This document shows, piece by piece, positions 34,323 to 46,716 of a stretch of DNA of 64,000 bases. The DNA is from Xanthoparmelia taractica (lineage: Eukaryota; Ascomycota; Lecanoromycetes; Lecanorales; Parmeliaceae): assembly GCA_033085395.1 (NCBI GenBank), contig JANQBS010000053.1, positions 62,001 through 126,000 on the forward strand, written 5' to 3'. Made by a program: the position numbers and the translations under genes. How positions within the stretch are numbered: the first letter of the stretch is position 1; each line of letters starts with the position of its first letter. The notes beneath the pieces were generated by a model. The model did not search any database. It was not told the origin of the DNA and saw nothing but the letters and a program-made list of their open reading frames with translations.

Positions 34323-35543
34323 TCATTCCAGCATATCCTCGCGAAGGTATTCAAACAAGGGTACCAGATGCTTGCTGAAGCAGTGTTTGGTGGCCAACAA
34401 TGAACCTTCCTTGTAGCTAGCTTGGGTCAGGAGTTGACCGTTGGGATAATGCTGATTCGCTTGTAGCGTCAAGCGTTTGAGATTCTTAATCTTGATCAGG
34501 CCCTTGACCCACTGGAGAGACTTGAAGTCTTCGTGAACCTTGACGTTGATGGTAAGAGATAGCTCCTTCATATTCACGTTCTCCGCAATGTACTTGCAAG
34601 CTCTACCCCAAGCTGCCTTATTGTCTCCCCCCCTACCCCAAGAATTGTTCAGGCCGCCGCAGCAGTAGTCAGTCTCACGCTTGTCGTGGAGCTCCATGGA
34701 TATTCCGCGCAGGTTCTGCCGGGCTCCTTCTGAAAGACTGCTTAGGAACGGAACGACACCGCCAACGTATGTCGTGAATTCAAAGATGTACATTTGGTAG
34801 AAGACGGGAATAGCTTCACTGGTCACCGGCTTATTCGTTGCGAGGAGGCCAACGTCGATGCCTTTGGATTCACCCTTTTGGTGATCGCCAAGTCGAAACG
34901 CAAAGTGGTTGTTACTATGTTTGTTGCAGGCCACCACAATCTTTTCTCCATATGCGAATCCACGACGTACAAGACCTCTAAGAACTTCGCGGTACACTAG
35001 TAGTCGGAGCTCAGCAGGTAGGCGCTCGAACGGGAATGGTGTCGGGTCGGCCTGGAACCGGAGCGTCGACTGCAGGAAAGCCAAAGCCAAGCGTGCAACA
35101 CACATCGGGGGTCCCTAAGTCAAGTGTAAGCTTGCAAGTACTTTCAAGCATACTTGACGACTCACCACCCATCCCCATCCCCAGCTGTGATCACCTTCCC
35201 CATCAATAACCTCGAACCCTGGTTCCATCTGCGCGTCGGCCTTGGCCACCAACCCCTCTGAATGCGAGGCTTGCCTAAGGTAGGTGCTAATATCTCGTTC
35301 TGCTCCGTCCTGGGTGAGCGGCGCTTCCAGCCCTACTTGGTCTGCTATCTGCTTTCTGAAGGCTGCGATGATCTGAACAATCCACTGAAACTTCTTGGGT
35401 CTTTTTTGCAGTTCGCTGGTCGTTACCTGTGAGCCAACGAACTCAAATAACTTGATTCTGAAGGCTTGGTCGTGCATAGCTTTTTCCGCCATTATGCGGC
35501 TGACCTCATTGTCGTCTGATATGATTGTTTGTATCTGAGACAT
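34323..35543 (-). CDS. Protein with F-box-like LPAELR motif (DUF7730-like)
   Basis: Two exons on the minus strand, 35,543-35,166 and 35,114-34,323, joined by a 51-nt intron (phase 0), give 389 aa. The first about 125 residues (MSQIQTIISDDNEVSR...) are an unrecognised, largely helical, charged segment. The second exon contains FPFERLPAELRLLVYREVL, the start of a motif very common in fungal proteins annotated as F-box-like or DUF7730. A typical body follows: LLATNKPVTSEAIPVFYQMY, a cysteine pair CCGG, and MKELSLTINVKV near the end. An alternative acceptor at the CTGCAG further into exon 2 would shorten the linker by about 17 residues. In such proteins the motif may recruit Skp1 for ubiquitin ligases, but most members are untested. 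Start is the second in-frame ATG. Confidence 0.72.
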
Positions 35544-37388
35544 GGTGAAGGTTATTGTACAGATTGACAAAGCGTGTCTGTGCCTTATGTTTGTTTTATA
35601 GAGTGGTGAGAGCTGCGACCAACAAAGCGTGTCTATGAGAGGTGAAAGTGATAGACATCAAAGTCGGTGTTGTGATTGTTTTTGTTATGGAAACACCGCT
35701 AACCGTTCTGATTACAGTGAATCCGGCAATCCAAGCAGTGCCATTCTGAACTCCAAATATTGGTCCAAAACTTCCTTAGGTAGTGAACTGACCGATTTGG
35801 ATACCAGAGGACATATAAGTATTTATATTTAATACCAATCGAGCAGCTGCACTTGTCTTGACTCTGGCCTAGCTGGCTAGCTTGTGGACTCTAAATCTCT
35901 TACATGGGGACTTTTTGGATATTTGACAGCAATGTCTAATAAAGCAAACCGTCCCGAGTAGGTGAACAGACATCAACCCGTCAAATATCCAAAGCGGACT
36001 CCTCCCACACATGAAGCTAAGGTCCTTGGCATTGCAGCATGGCATTCACTGGCTAGGAATCCAATGTCAAAAACAGTGCAGAAGGTAAGGTGATAGACTC
36101 AAACAATAATCCCGTCACAAGCACCCGCCTTGTAGCATCTTAAGCTTTGCCACGAGACTCTCCTATGTATCCATGCATTATAGAATATGTTTTGAATGAG
36201 CAGAAGGTCACCGCCAGTTAATTTCTACCCTACAATCAACACCAGAAGTCCCCTTGTGTACTGTTATATACAAATACATTTTCCTCAATGTTGGTATGAG
36301 AGCTGGACTCCCAAAAGCCGACTTGGGTCCAGACTTCCAGCTTGACGGTTTGAGAGAAGCTAGGTACCTTTGAAGCGCTGTTTCTGACAGAGACACAAGA
36401 TTGGCAAAGTCAAAGGATCAAGAAAAAAGACTTCCACTTACTTGTGTTGGGCTAGGAATTGAATTGTGCCTCGGTTGACCTCAACAAGGTAGCGGTGCGT
36501 TATCCCCTCCTACTGAAGCCAGATGAAACAAGGTCCTAACATCAATAAAGCTTCCTTCAGGAGACAGAGAACGGACAGAGTTCGGGCGGATAATGCACAG
36601 CAAATTGGTGCTGATGGTGGCATTCATTGCTTTCAGACTCTCGGACCTCAGGCTTGTCCATGCAGATATCTGGACTGTGGTGTCAAAGGAAATGCATCCA
36701 AATTCCGTGTTCTTCCCAGTCACACTACAAAGAGGAATCCTAGTTCGAGTTTCAAGCCCATGGTAATAATCAACACACCAGCCTTGCCGCGTCTTTGTTG
36801 ACACTATTACTTGACGCCTTTCCCAAATTCAGTCACGTCCTTACTCGCGTCATCGAGTCCGCCAACTGTTTCTTCGCGTAGAGACCATGCAAGTCCTTCC
36901 TCGTTAACGGCATCTTCTGGCCTCCTTGACTCCATAGCAGCTTCATTGACCACTGCTCTTCTATCTACTCAATCAAACAGCACATCTTTATCCTGCAACG
37001 CACGCTCAACAACACTTGGCTCCTTGACACCCAAGACTACTCTTAACCGCTTCTCACATCATTTGCCTCGCGTTTGACACTACTTCAGCAGCATCTCCGA
37101 CAACACGAAACAAGCTCGCCGCTCGTTGCTCAACGTCTTATCAATCGCACCTGCTCGAATTTGGCGACGGTATCTAACAGCAAGTTCCAAGCTGCTTCAT
37201 CTCTGAGCCTTTCCAAGATATCTTGGTGAGACTTCAACTTTGCTGTCGTTGGGCCCCTTTCTTCTTTAAGCAAGAGAGCATAACTTGTACTACTCCTCGG
37301 TGCTCTCAGTTCCTTGTCTCGTACAGACTGATCATAGTTTAGTTCTGGACCTCTTCAATCCCCTCTACCACTCTTTCCAACTTCCATC
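35544..37388. other. Spacer with weak minus-strand coding signal
   Basis: A minus-strand frame 36,481-36,804 is protein-like (FGCISFDTTVQISAWTSLRS, FIDVRTLFHLAS) and could splice from about 36,496 to an acceptor at 36,396, ending a few codons later. Just upstream on the same strand, 36,830-37,050 is also protein-like (AWSLREETVGGLDDASKDV) but holds stops. There is no clear start. The last 300 bases are the 5' region of the gene at 37,389. Confidence 0.3.
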
Positions 37389-39881
37389 ATGCCCAACCAG
37401 ACTTCGAGTCAATCTTTGCACCCCACGAATCCAATCTTGGTGAAGGATATAAACGTACCGAGAGAAAAGGGGCAGACACGCGTTCTCCCAGATGGAAGCC
37501 TCCTTTATCGCGAGCCGATAATGGGAGAAGAGAGTGAGCGGTCCTATCAAAGCTATCAAAGCAAAACAAAGCGGTATTAGCTAACACGTGCCGCAGTGCA
37601 AGCAGTTCGCCTCGAAGATATCAGGTCCCGCCTCGTCCAAGAAGCGGCAAAGAAACTCTCCTACCGTCAGTCTCCCACACAAAGCTAGAAGCAGAGTCAC
37701 TGACATAGATAGGATTCCCCAAGAAACGTGGATACGAGGACACGAACGTGACCGCGTTCGTGAAGAAGGACTACAACTACGGGCCCAAGCGAGAAAACAG
37801 ACCAGACCGCCTCTTTCAGATTCAAAGTGACGGTACAAAAGGCGAAAAGCCTGACGGGTACGTTATGGACAGGGGTCGCATAGTCCTGGATGCCTTTGAC
37901 CACGGCCTGCGCAATTTTGGCAATCAGCTACCAATGTACGTGTCCTCGGAGCTCGAAGGCCACGACATCGAGGACTATATTCGTCGAAACCGGGAGATAT
38001 CAATCTACGACCTCGTCGGTACGTGATGCTGCATTCCCAATCATTTCAACGCTAACAAATGTAATAGCCCGGGCTCCCAACGGCTACTACCAAAGACAGC
38101 CGAAGACGAAAAACAAAAACCCCCAAAAAGACGAGAGAGCAAGAGAATGGCATGAGGGGCCCCCCAGAGTCGGTACATTCAGCATGCGGGCAACGCGGTT
38201 CCGTCTGGCCGCTGGCTGTTTGTCTTGGGAGAAGAAGGACGGTACGGCGGCCAAGAACCAGCGGATCCTCGACGTGATACCGGCGCAGTATAAGGATCCA
38301 GCCGTCAACTCTACCAAAGGGTGGCGGGACCTCAACAAAGCAGAGATAAAGAGGATCAAGGACGGCGCCATGCGCAAGCCACAGCAGGGGCCGAAAGCAA
38401 AGCGAGCTGCTCAGGCTGGGATGGTTCTGGAAAGGAAATTTTGCCCTGTGGAGGAAATTGCTGAAGGAGAAGGCTTCCTCGAGGAAGGAGAGGGGGTCCA
38501 ACACCAAGCCGAAGACGCTTGGCACGTTGCTCCCAATGAGCAAAACAGTGGTTTATGGCAGGAAGCTGACGCAGAAGGCTCTGGCAGTACCATGCCAATA
38601 CCACAGCCATCCCAGGTGAATCTCCAAGCCCGGGGAGTTTGGCAACCCCCAACCGTCAAGGGCGAAACCTTTGCAAACACGAGAACTGAACCATCCAATA
38701 TGGACTCCTTGCAATCCCGTAAGCGTTCGCGAGGCCACTCTGACGCAAACACCGAGGAAAGCACCAACCTTCAAGCACAAAAACGCGCCAGAACCACAAA
38801 CGATGCTCAAAACCATGGTATCGTAGGAGGATACACTCGAATCAGAACATCAAGAATGGGCAGACTACCGCAGCAACGAGGACCTGCACCTGAACCACCA
38901 TACATCGCGAGAGGCACGTCGCCAGCTCCCATGCATCCAGCGATCGGCAGCAGTAGCCAGGCGTCCCACCGGGCCGTCGGCCAGCTTTACAACTCAAGCA
39001 ACGCAGCGAACGAAGTGTCACCATTGCCCGATCTATCCAAGAGCAACGGGGGGCCTTCAACATACGCGTCATCCCTTTACCAACCCCAACAATTCCTCCC
39101 TTTCGAGCGAGGTCCCACAGATTTTAGCGCACCATTACCTCATCCCAACGCGCGGAACCGTCCACAGCAACATCCCCAAGCGCCAAATACAAGTATCAAG
39201 CGCAAGCGATCACCCAGCAACAGCAGCAGTAGCACAACCTCACAGCCCAACGAACCATATCCAAATAAACGCATAAAAGCCCACCCAACCACCCAACACG
39301 CAACAGCACTTCAATTTCAGCCCCCCACAGACGCAGCAGCCCCTGGATCCAAGTCCCCTGCTCCTAACCCAAGCTACCAAGTTCCTTCTCCACCGTACCA
39401 CGAGCAAACGAACACACCACGCATCCTCTTTCCCCCTCCGCCAGGGGCAAGAAACCAGCCCGAGTGCTCTCAGCGCCTCCTCCCCTCCGCTCTTCAGGGG
39501 GAGCAGGCGCATAGCTGGATGGCAGAAACTTATCCAATCGTTTCCGCCGAAGAAGAAGGAGAAGAAAGGTATACGCCACCACCAACAATCACCATCCACC
39601 AAGAAGAGGCAATTGCCCATCTCGAAACACGCGCAGCTGGAATGGACGCCTATTTCACACCCTTTGATTCCAGCCAGATGATTCAGGACGGGCATGGCGG
39701 CCCGAGAGGGGTGGGGGAAAGGGGAGAGGGGGGAAGGGGAGGCGGAGGCGGAGGCGGAGGAGGACATGAGTCTCGTTACCCACCTGTAGACTGGTATCAC
39801 GGGCGCTGGGATGGGATGGTGCACGATGGGGGGAGTTGGATGCAGGATGGGTGGGATAGAGATGGCGAGGGGGGGATATAG
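37389..39881 (+). CDS. Large hypothetical protein with conserved N-terminus and disordered C-terminus
   Basis: Four exons, 37,389-37,533; 37,597-37,665; 37,713-38,018; 38,068-39,881, all GT..AG and in phase, give 777 aa. The spliced N-terminal 250 residues look folded: QAVRLEDIRSRLVQEAAKKL, FPKKRGYEDTNVTAFVKKDY, GYVMDRGRIVLDAFDHGLRN, DIEDYIRRNREISIYDLVAR, and FSMRATRFRLAAGCLSW. From about residue 270 to the end it is Pro/Gln/Ser-rich with several Lys/Arg patches (KRKRSPSN, NKRIKAH) that could act as nuclear localisation signals, ending in a Gly-rich repeat. I do not recognise a family. An intrinsically disordered nuclear protein is a guess from composition. The long minus-strand frame opposite its 3' half is a shadow. 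Confidence 0.72.
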
Positions 39882-41001
39882 GGATTTGGGGTTTGGGGTA
39901 AGAGGCGAAGGGTTTTTGTGCAGAGGTAAAGGGAGGGATGGGCGTTTTCGTTCGTGTTCGAGCGCTGAGTTATTCATCAGGCGAAGAATATACCATTCTG
40001 CCAGATTAACAGGGTTGCAATTGCAGCGCCTCCCTTCCTTCTTCATGAACTCCCGTTTAGTGTACGTCAGTGCCTTTCCCATCCCAAAAATCAAGAATAT
40101 CTTGTATTGGAAAGATGAAGGCGACCTCCTAATGCTTACACTATCTCGAGGTCGCCTGTCTAAGAAAAATCGCCCTTCACATAAAGGATTTGAGATTTGA
40201 CATGAAGCATTACAAGTAGCAAACTTAAGAAGACATGCATCCATGATTCCCCGCTTAGCAGAAAGAAACACGAAGCATTAAATATTTCCCTTACCGTACA
40301 CAGAGCTCCTTGAACCCAAGGTATACTCTCCACAAGCTACAACCTACAAAAAACGATGAAACACTAAAGTCAACTTCGAAATGAGCGAGCCCTAACCATA
40401 CCTCAGCTTACACCTCACTTCACCTCACCTCACTTCACTTGAACCATTCCATTAGCTCCCAAGATACCCCAAATGGCCAATGATGTGTTATTGATATTCC
40501 GTCATAGATTATTTAGTAGCATAAGCCTATAGGAAAGCCAAATGAATGTAAAAGATTATTGTCATGACCTCAGCTTCAAACAGCAGTAGCAGCAGCCTCA
40601 AGAACCATGCAAACAACCCACAACTTAATCACCGAATCGCAGCACAAAGGTGGCCACGGCTAAAAAAAAAAGGTTATTGATTGATTGACTGTTGCTAGCT
40701 GAAAAGACCAGCACAAAAGGCGATAATAGTTTTCGTCCTGAGTAGTTTGTGAACACGTTACTCCATCCCGATCTAACAATAAAGGCTCGACACAACTTCA
40801 CCACGCATGTCACACGTGGTCGACGTGGTTTCACACGTAGGTGAACGTGGCAAGAGGTGTATAAACAGCTTGACACAAACAAACGCAGACACGTAAAAAT
40901 CCAGTGAATATAAATTACGGGCGATATGTGATTACCCCGTTTTGGTACGCAGAAACCACAAAAGGTCAACCTGAACAACTCAACTCTTGAAAAAACCAAA
41001 G
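39882..41001. other. Spacer, no gene seen
   Basis: 3' region of the preceding gene and promoter of the next. CTCACTTCAC-type repeats occur near 40,410-40,440. No supported coding region. Confidence 0.5.
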
Positions 41002-42927
41002 ATGGATAAACCAGCTACCGGTAAGAAGGGCACGAAGAAAAAGGTCCCACCTGTCCAGCATGTCCCACCAGTCCAAAATGCCCAACCAGTGTTTCCACTT
41101 TTTTCTGCCACAGGTCCTATAAACGCAGCCAGCGGACCGTCCGCTAGCACGTCCAGTGGCATACCAAACACTCACCAACCTCAAACACCTTCTCACAACC
41201 TAGCACCTTCACTTCCAGCACCACAAGCAGTAATCAACCCTTACGGAACGCCACCCCCAGGAGTGGCAGCCCTGAAACCGCCGGCTGGCATGTCCGGTGG
41301 CATACCAAACAACCAACTTGCTCAGGCTATCGGCAGCAAGGGCGTAAAGAAGAACATCCCATCAGTCCAGAACCAAAATGTCCCAGCAGTGTTTCCACTG
41401 TTCTCTGCCACAGGCCCTATGAACACTGCCAGCGGACCGTCCGCTGGCACATCCAGTGGCATACCAAACAATCAACAACAATCTAATCAGACACTTTCTC
41501 ATAGCCTTGCACCTTCACATCCAGCACCACAAGCAATAATGCAGCCCCTCGAAGCGGCACCCACAGGAGTTGCAGCGCAAGGGCAACCGCCCGCTGGCAC
41601 GTCCAGTGGCATACCAACTCATCAAACAGCTCATCAGACACCTCATAGCCTAGCACCTTCTCACAACCTCGCACCTTCGGCCCCAGCGCCAGCAGCAGAA
41701 ACGCAGCCCCTCGGAGCGCCTGATCCCACAGGCCTCACACCCTACGGCATGTCCGCCAAAACAATCCGCAACCTAGCCAAACGACTGGCCCACGAAACGC
41801 CATCCCCCGAGCCCGACCCCTCACGGATGCGGATGCAGTACCCGAAGCCAGCGACAGCGCCCGAGACGGCAGAAGAGCACTCCATCTACCCCATGAACCG
41901 TCAGATGCGGCGAGATAGAGGGTTAGATACCGAGGAGACGCTCGATACGTTTATCGCTCAGATGGATCCGGGGCTGGGGAACGGGGATCCGGAGTTCGAC
42001 CTGCAACGCCAGGTCCAGAAAGCGGTGTTCCAATTGTGGGTGGACAAGGGGAAGCCGATGGCTGCTCCTCCGGCGAGACCGGCGCCGAGGGTGTCAGAAA
42101 CGCTAGATGAACGCAGACGGGATAGAAGCGATAGAGAGACATCTGGCGGGAACCCTGCACCTTCTCAAAAGGGCAAAGAGACATCAACGGTCCCCGACGA
42201 GTCGATGGTGAACTGGGACGGTGCGAAGGACTCGGGAGAAGATGTGGAAAGAGATATGACAATATTCGAAGACACGCCTCCGGACGCAAGCCTAGTACCC
42301 GAGCGAGAAGAATGGAACCTACCACCCTTCAACGAACCCAACGAGCCAATCCAACCCGCACCACTAACAGCCCTCTACACCCTTCCAATCTGGGACCCCT
42401 CGCTAGACCCAGACTACCAACTCGAAGCCCAATGGAACCTCGAAAAATGGGACGACTTCCGCTTCAAAGTCCCCTCGACAGACAGCGACAGAGATTCCCT
42501 GCAGCAAGCGCTCGAGATAACGCGCATGGACTTCTGGATCCGGAATCCCTACAAGGGATACCCGCGCGTCGGCCATCGCGCGGTGGACAGAGGCGAGAGC
42601 TACGGATCGCAGCACCGGCGCCTGCAGCACGCGTTCTGCCGGCTCTGGCGGGAATATGACGCGGAGGGAGGGCCGGCGCCGGAACTGTATCGGTTGCCCG
42701 CGTGGATATTCGGGTTTGAGGCCTGTTATTGGAGACCGGCCAGTTGGGGGATGGATAAGCGGTCGGAGGTTTATCACCGGGGCCTTTCCGAAATGGCTGC
42801 CGAGAAGTATGCGAAAGGGTTGCAGGGGTTAAATTATCGGAACTGGAAGGCCAAGCTGGAGGAACAGGACAGGGCGGTGATGGCGGAAGCGGAGGCGCCT
42901 CTTGGGCTGTTTGCTGGTTCTAGATGA
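41002..42927 (+). CDS. Hypothetical protein with tandem N-terminal repeats
   Basis: Single-exon gene, 641 aa from the first ATG (MDKPATGKKGTKKK). After a basic start, residues about 25-240 are Pro/Ala/Ser/Gln-rich and repetitive. VFPLFSATGP begins at 41,089 and again exactly 300 nt later at 41,389, and a G-T-S-S-G-I-P-N module recurs about every 150 nt (near 41,150, 41,295, 41,450 and 41,600). The C-terminal 200 residues look folded and conserved: LPIWDPSLDPDYQLEAQWNL, EITRMDFWIRNPYKGYPRVG, QHRRLQHAFCRLWREY, PAWIFGFEACYWRP. No family recognised. No signal peptide; location unknown. It follows another low-complexity protein on the same strand, but the two share no obvious sequence. Confidence 0.75.
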   Translation: MDKPATGKKGTKKKVPPVQHVPPVQNAQPVFPLFSATGPINAASGPSASTSSGIPNTHQPQTPSHNLAPSLPAPQAVINPYGTPPPGVAALKPPAGMSGGIPNNQLAQAIGSKGVKKNIPSVQNQNVPAVFPLFSATGPMNTASGPSAGTSSGIPNNQQQSNQTLSHSLAPSHPAPQAIMQPLEAAPTGVAAQGQPPAGTSSGIPTHQTAHQTPHSLAPSHNLAPSAPAPAAETQPLGAPDPTGLTPYGMSAKTIRNLAKRLAHETPSPEPDPSRMRMQYPKPATAPETAEEHSIYPMNRQMRRDRGLDTEETLDTFIAQMDPGLGNGDPEFDLQRQVQKAVFQLWVDKGKPMAAPPARPAPRVSETLDERRRDRSDRETSGGNPAPSQKGKETSTVPDESMVNWDGAKDSGEDVERDMTIFEDTPPDASLVPEREEWNLPPFNEPNEPIQPAPLTALYTLPIWDPSLDPDYQLEAQWNLEKWDDFRFKVPSTDSDRDSLQQALEITRMDFWIRNPYKGYPRVGHRAVDRGESYGSQHRRLQHAFCRLWREYDAEGGPAPELYRLPAWIFGFEACYWRPASWGMDKRSEVYHRGLSEMAAEKYAKGLQGLNYRNWKAKLEEQDRAVMAEAEAPLGLFAGSR

Positions 42928-43023
42928 AGGCAGTGAGATTAAAGCGGCTCTCTTGTTTATGCCGAGCCGGTGACCCACCACCACAGCTGTTGAATGATAA
43001 CAATAATTCATGTTGTAGAGGAC

Positions 43024-46000
43024 TTATTGTACAGCTTCCATCTTTTCCACCACCGGCTCCGTCACCTCCACTCCGTCCATCGCTCTCTCCCCAGTCTTGC
43101 CCTTCTCATTCTCCATCCTCTTCTCCTCCGCCCACGTCTCTTGAGTTTTATCCCGCTTTTTTGTCACCGGAAATTCACCCTTCCGCGCCTTTTCGTTCTT
43201 CTTCCCTTGCGATCTCTTCTCACTGTTATTCACGCTATTCTGTTGCTCTTTCTGCAGTATATCATTTTTGTCGTCTGAGAAGGCTTCTTTGGAAGCTCTA
43301 TCATCCTTCGCTTCGTCTAGGGTGCTCTTATACAATTGCACCAGAGCGGGTGTAAACTTATCGAGGTGCATAATGTCGCAGACTTTTACACGCATGTGGT
43401 CGAAAGCGACGCCGATCTTCATGTCGTTGAGCTGTGGCCGCGGGGCGGGATTGATGTTTGAGGCGATGATTTGGGCCAGGGCGTTGATTGGGTACGCTGA
43501 AGGTCTCTGGCCTGGTACCCCGATATCTGAGAAACTGTCCATCGAATCTCGGCATCTGACTGGGCTGATTTGCTCATTGAATTGCTGATCCTCACCGGCC
43601 CACAGCTCGCCGATATCTTCAGCATCTTCCAATCTGATGCTACGGGGGTCTAAAGCACTCATACTCGGGACCTTTTGGTACCGTTGGCTGAAATGGGTCA
43701 GAATCACCCTCCGCGCTCCCATCGCAACACCAACGCCGATGGCCTCGCTGGTGGTAGAATGCTTCTTGGCTAACGCTTCAGATTTTAGTTCATCGTCGAA
43801 GGTCGCTTCGTGCAAGAGGACAGTGGAACCTTTGCCGATATCTGCGAAAGTTTTTGAAGGACGGCAATCACCGCTGTAGGAGAATTTGAAGCCAGTGGGA
43901 AAGGTGAGAGAGACGGCCTGAGCGCCCCAACAGTGCGCGACGGCACAGCTGACCAAGTTGGAGAGACCAGTGGCTCTACGAATGGCTTTTGTACTGTACA
44001 AAATAGGTCAACGAATGCTTCTTTAGCTGAGCGAGAATGACTGATCATACATCTTGGGGTCTCTCGAGACATTAAATCCGACATTAAAGCCATTCCACTC
44101 GAGATTCCCAGCATCACGAGATACGTTGATAGGGATTGAGGCCAGCGGCACAAGTTGGTCGAATCCAAAATCTTCAACAGACGAGTACTCCTCCAACCAT
44201 CTCATCATACGTTCACGTCCGACAATAAAAAGACGTTTACCATCTTCCAGAAGCTTGGCGGGATCTAGCATTTGCTCTGTTATCGTTGGCCTTGGGCGCT
44301 TCGCCTCGTCCGTGCCGTGCACTTCTTCGTACCAAGCCTTAACTACAGAGGCCAATCCAAGATGATGGTCAGCGTGCAAGTGGCTGATCCATATAAGCTT
44401 GAGATCACGGAAGAGCTCCGCCAATTGAGATGCTGTGTACATCCGTTTCAGCTGTCCAAGCGTGCCCTCGCCACAATCCATGAGATACGATCCGCAGCCA
44501 GGTACTCTTAAAAGAGTGGCTGCGACATTGCGATGCTGAGACGGCATTGCTGAGCCGGTACCTAAGCATATGATCTCAGCATCGGGACTACGGATGTTCT
44601 GACCAAGTTTTTCTGCCTGAACCGCAGGCGAATTGATCTGTTGTCTGGCAGCCCGAGAAAGATCAAGGACATCCTGGGGTGTCTCCTGGGCAATAAGGTC
44701 TGTGTTGAGGAAAGGAGACACGGCTTCCTCCGAGACACCAGATTTGGGCTCAAGCAATATCTTGAGACCCCTCCTAGCAGGTCGACAAAACTTAGAGGTC
44801 GCTTTCGACAATGTCTCTCCACCGTCAAGTGGTTCGCCTGGTGTTGATGATGTAGAATTGCTATGTACTGGTACAGCATATCGTGCAGGATCGATTTGAT
44901 GAAGACGGATTGCCGCGGTCGCTGCTGACGTCATTGAAAGAGAATTCGGACAGTGTTCAGGGGACGAGATGATATGCTGAATTCTTGATTGACCCTCGAT
45001 GAACTTGATCAATGACTTGTCTTGGACAACGCCAGGGCCGAGAATCCAGACCACTGCCACAACACCGTTCATGACCTTCGCGGCCCTCCACTCTGGTCTA
45101 TTGACAAGATCGTGGACGTATTCAGTGGATGGCAGGTCAATCACCGCAACACCAGATCCCTCTTTGCTGGGGCCCAAGACCATGTCGGGTGTGACGGTGA
45201 GACCATTGCTTGACTGCACCGAGGAGCCTGATACGAGGGCTGCCCGTAACGGTCCGGGCGGTATCTTGTATTTTTTAGCAGCAGCATCCATGAATTTTCC
45301 CCTCATTCTATGATTTCTGATAATATACGACATTGCGGTTTGAGATGGCTTCGTGGGAGGTAGATGATCAATCTGTGCCCCAGGCCAGGCTTTGCGTATC
45401 CATACGTTGATGTCTGGTACAGGCGCCGTGCCATCGGGCGTTGGACCTTCATATTTCGTCAGCTCTTGCGTGACTGGGTCTCGAACGAACAGCGTTGCCG
45501 GCATCTCAACGTCGCGTAATGGCATTTCAATCAGGCTGTCACGACTCCACGTCGAGGCGAACATCTCCGAGACCACAGACTCTCGAATCCGTTGATTTTG
45601 TTCATCCTGTCCCTTTTGGACGGACCCATTGTTTAATATGTCTGCTTCGCTACGACACTCCCCTGACATAAATTCACCCAGACTCCGTTTGCGGAGAGAC
45701 TCTGGCTTTGGATCCTCGTCAACCTCGGAGACACCTGACGGTTTGATTGGCATAGCCCAGACTTGGACTCTATGGTCAGACCAGGTGGGCTCCCAGTCTC
45801 GCTCCGCCTTGTCCATGACTTTCTTCTCTTCAGTATGTTCCAAGACCTTGATCGGCGTGCCCTTTCTCAAGATGAATGACCTCGCTGTAGCGACTGTATG
45901 AGTAAGATTAGGTCCGCCATGTAGTCTCACTGTTGGGTCTTCATCTATGTATTGAATCTTCTCTGGCGTCAGCATGGTTCGAGATGGCTTGGTATCGAAT

Positions 46001-46716
46001 CTCACATTTAGAGTTTTCTTTACTTTTCCGTCTTCCTCCGATTCCCTATTATTCTTATTCGCCATCTTCAATCGGGCCGTCTCCGCCTTGGATGCGGCGC
46101 TTGCAGTTTGGGCATCCGCAATGCACATGATCATCCCCAGCAAACCTCCGTTGCAACGCCATTCCGTTCTCCCAGTCAGAAACAAGTCTTTGGTTCTGAA
46201 TAAACGCGCTGCCACCTGTAGACCTGCTCGTTGTAGACCTTCGTGAGCATTCCCGATAATGTACCGCCTATCGTCAAAGGCTAGGAGCAGAGCCGTGCCT
46301 GGGGTGTCTGACGTAGGGGTTGTGATGAATTCGACGTAGGATTTCATTTTGAGACCAGCAGCGGGACCTCTTCTTTTGTCGGACCGTCTTGTGACGAAAG
46401 CTGGAGCTTTTCGGGGCGAAGCCGGTGAGAGCTCCTGCTTTTCCTGGCCAAGAGCAGCTGTGTCCGTCACCTTGGTCGTGGGCAACGGCTCGGCTTGCTC
46501 AATCTCGCTGCTGTCAACGATGTCGGAGATATTAGGTGAGACTTGGTCTATGATTGTAGAAGATGAAAGCTTTTTCTCCTTCCTTGTTCTGCTGGACAGG
46601 CTCGGCAACGTGGACACTCTTCTTGTTGTAGGGAGGGGAGGTTGGTAGGGAGGGAGTATGGGCTTGAGAGAGGGAACAGCACTCCTGAAAGAGGCGAGAC
46701 CGAGGACATTTCGCAT
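43024..46716 (-). CDS. TRZ1: Long-form tRNase Z (tRNA 3' endonuclease, ELAC2/Trz1 type)
   Basis: Removes 3' trailers from precursor tRNAs before CCA addition. Two exons, 46,716-44,051 and 43,993-43,024, with a 57-nt intron, give 1,211 aa, longer than most. The N-terminal half is the degenerate beta-lactamase fold typical of the long form (FITTPTSDTPGTALLLAFDD). The C-terminal half carries the active site: GTGSAMPSQHRN, DCGEGTLGQL, the metal-binding SHLHADHHLGL (about residues 779-785), then YSGDCRPS, LLHEATFDD, KKHSTTSEA and VILTHFSQRY. The first 50 residues (MRNVLGLASFRSAVPSL...) are rich in Arg/Ser/Leu with few acids and look like a mitochondrial presequence, consistent with a role in both nucleus and mitochondrion. 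The last about 100 residues are a Lys/Glu-rich tail. Confidence 0.94.

Noticed and set aside
39240..40271. 343-aa open frame on the minus strand
   Set aside because: It is antisense to the 3' half of the 37,389-39,881 gene and its spacer, has low-complexity composition and no ATG-supported domain; the plus-strand gene explains the openness.
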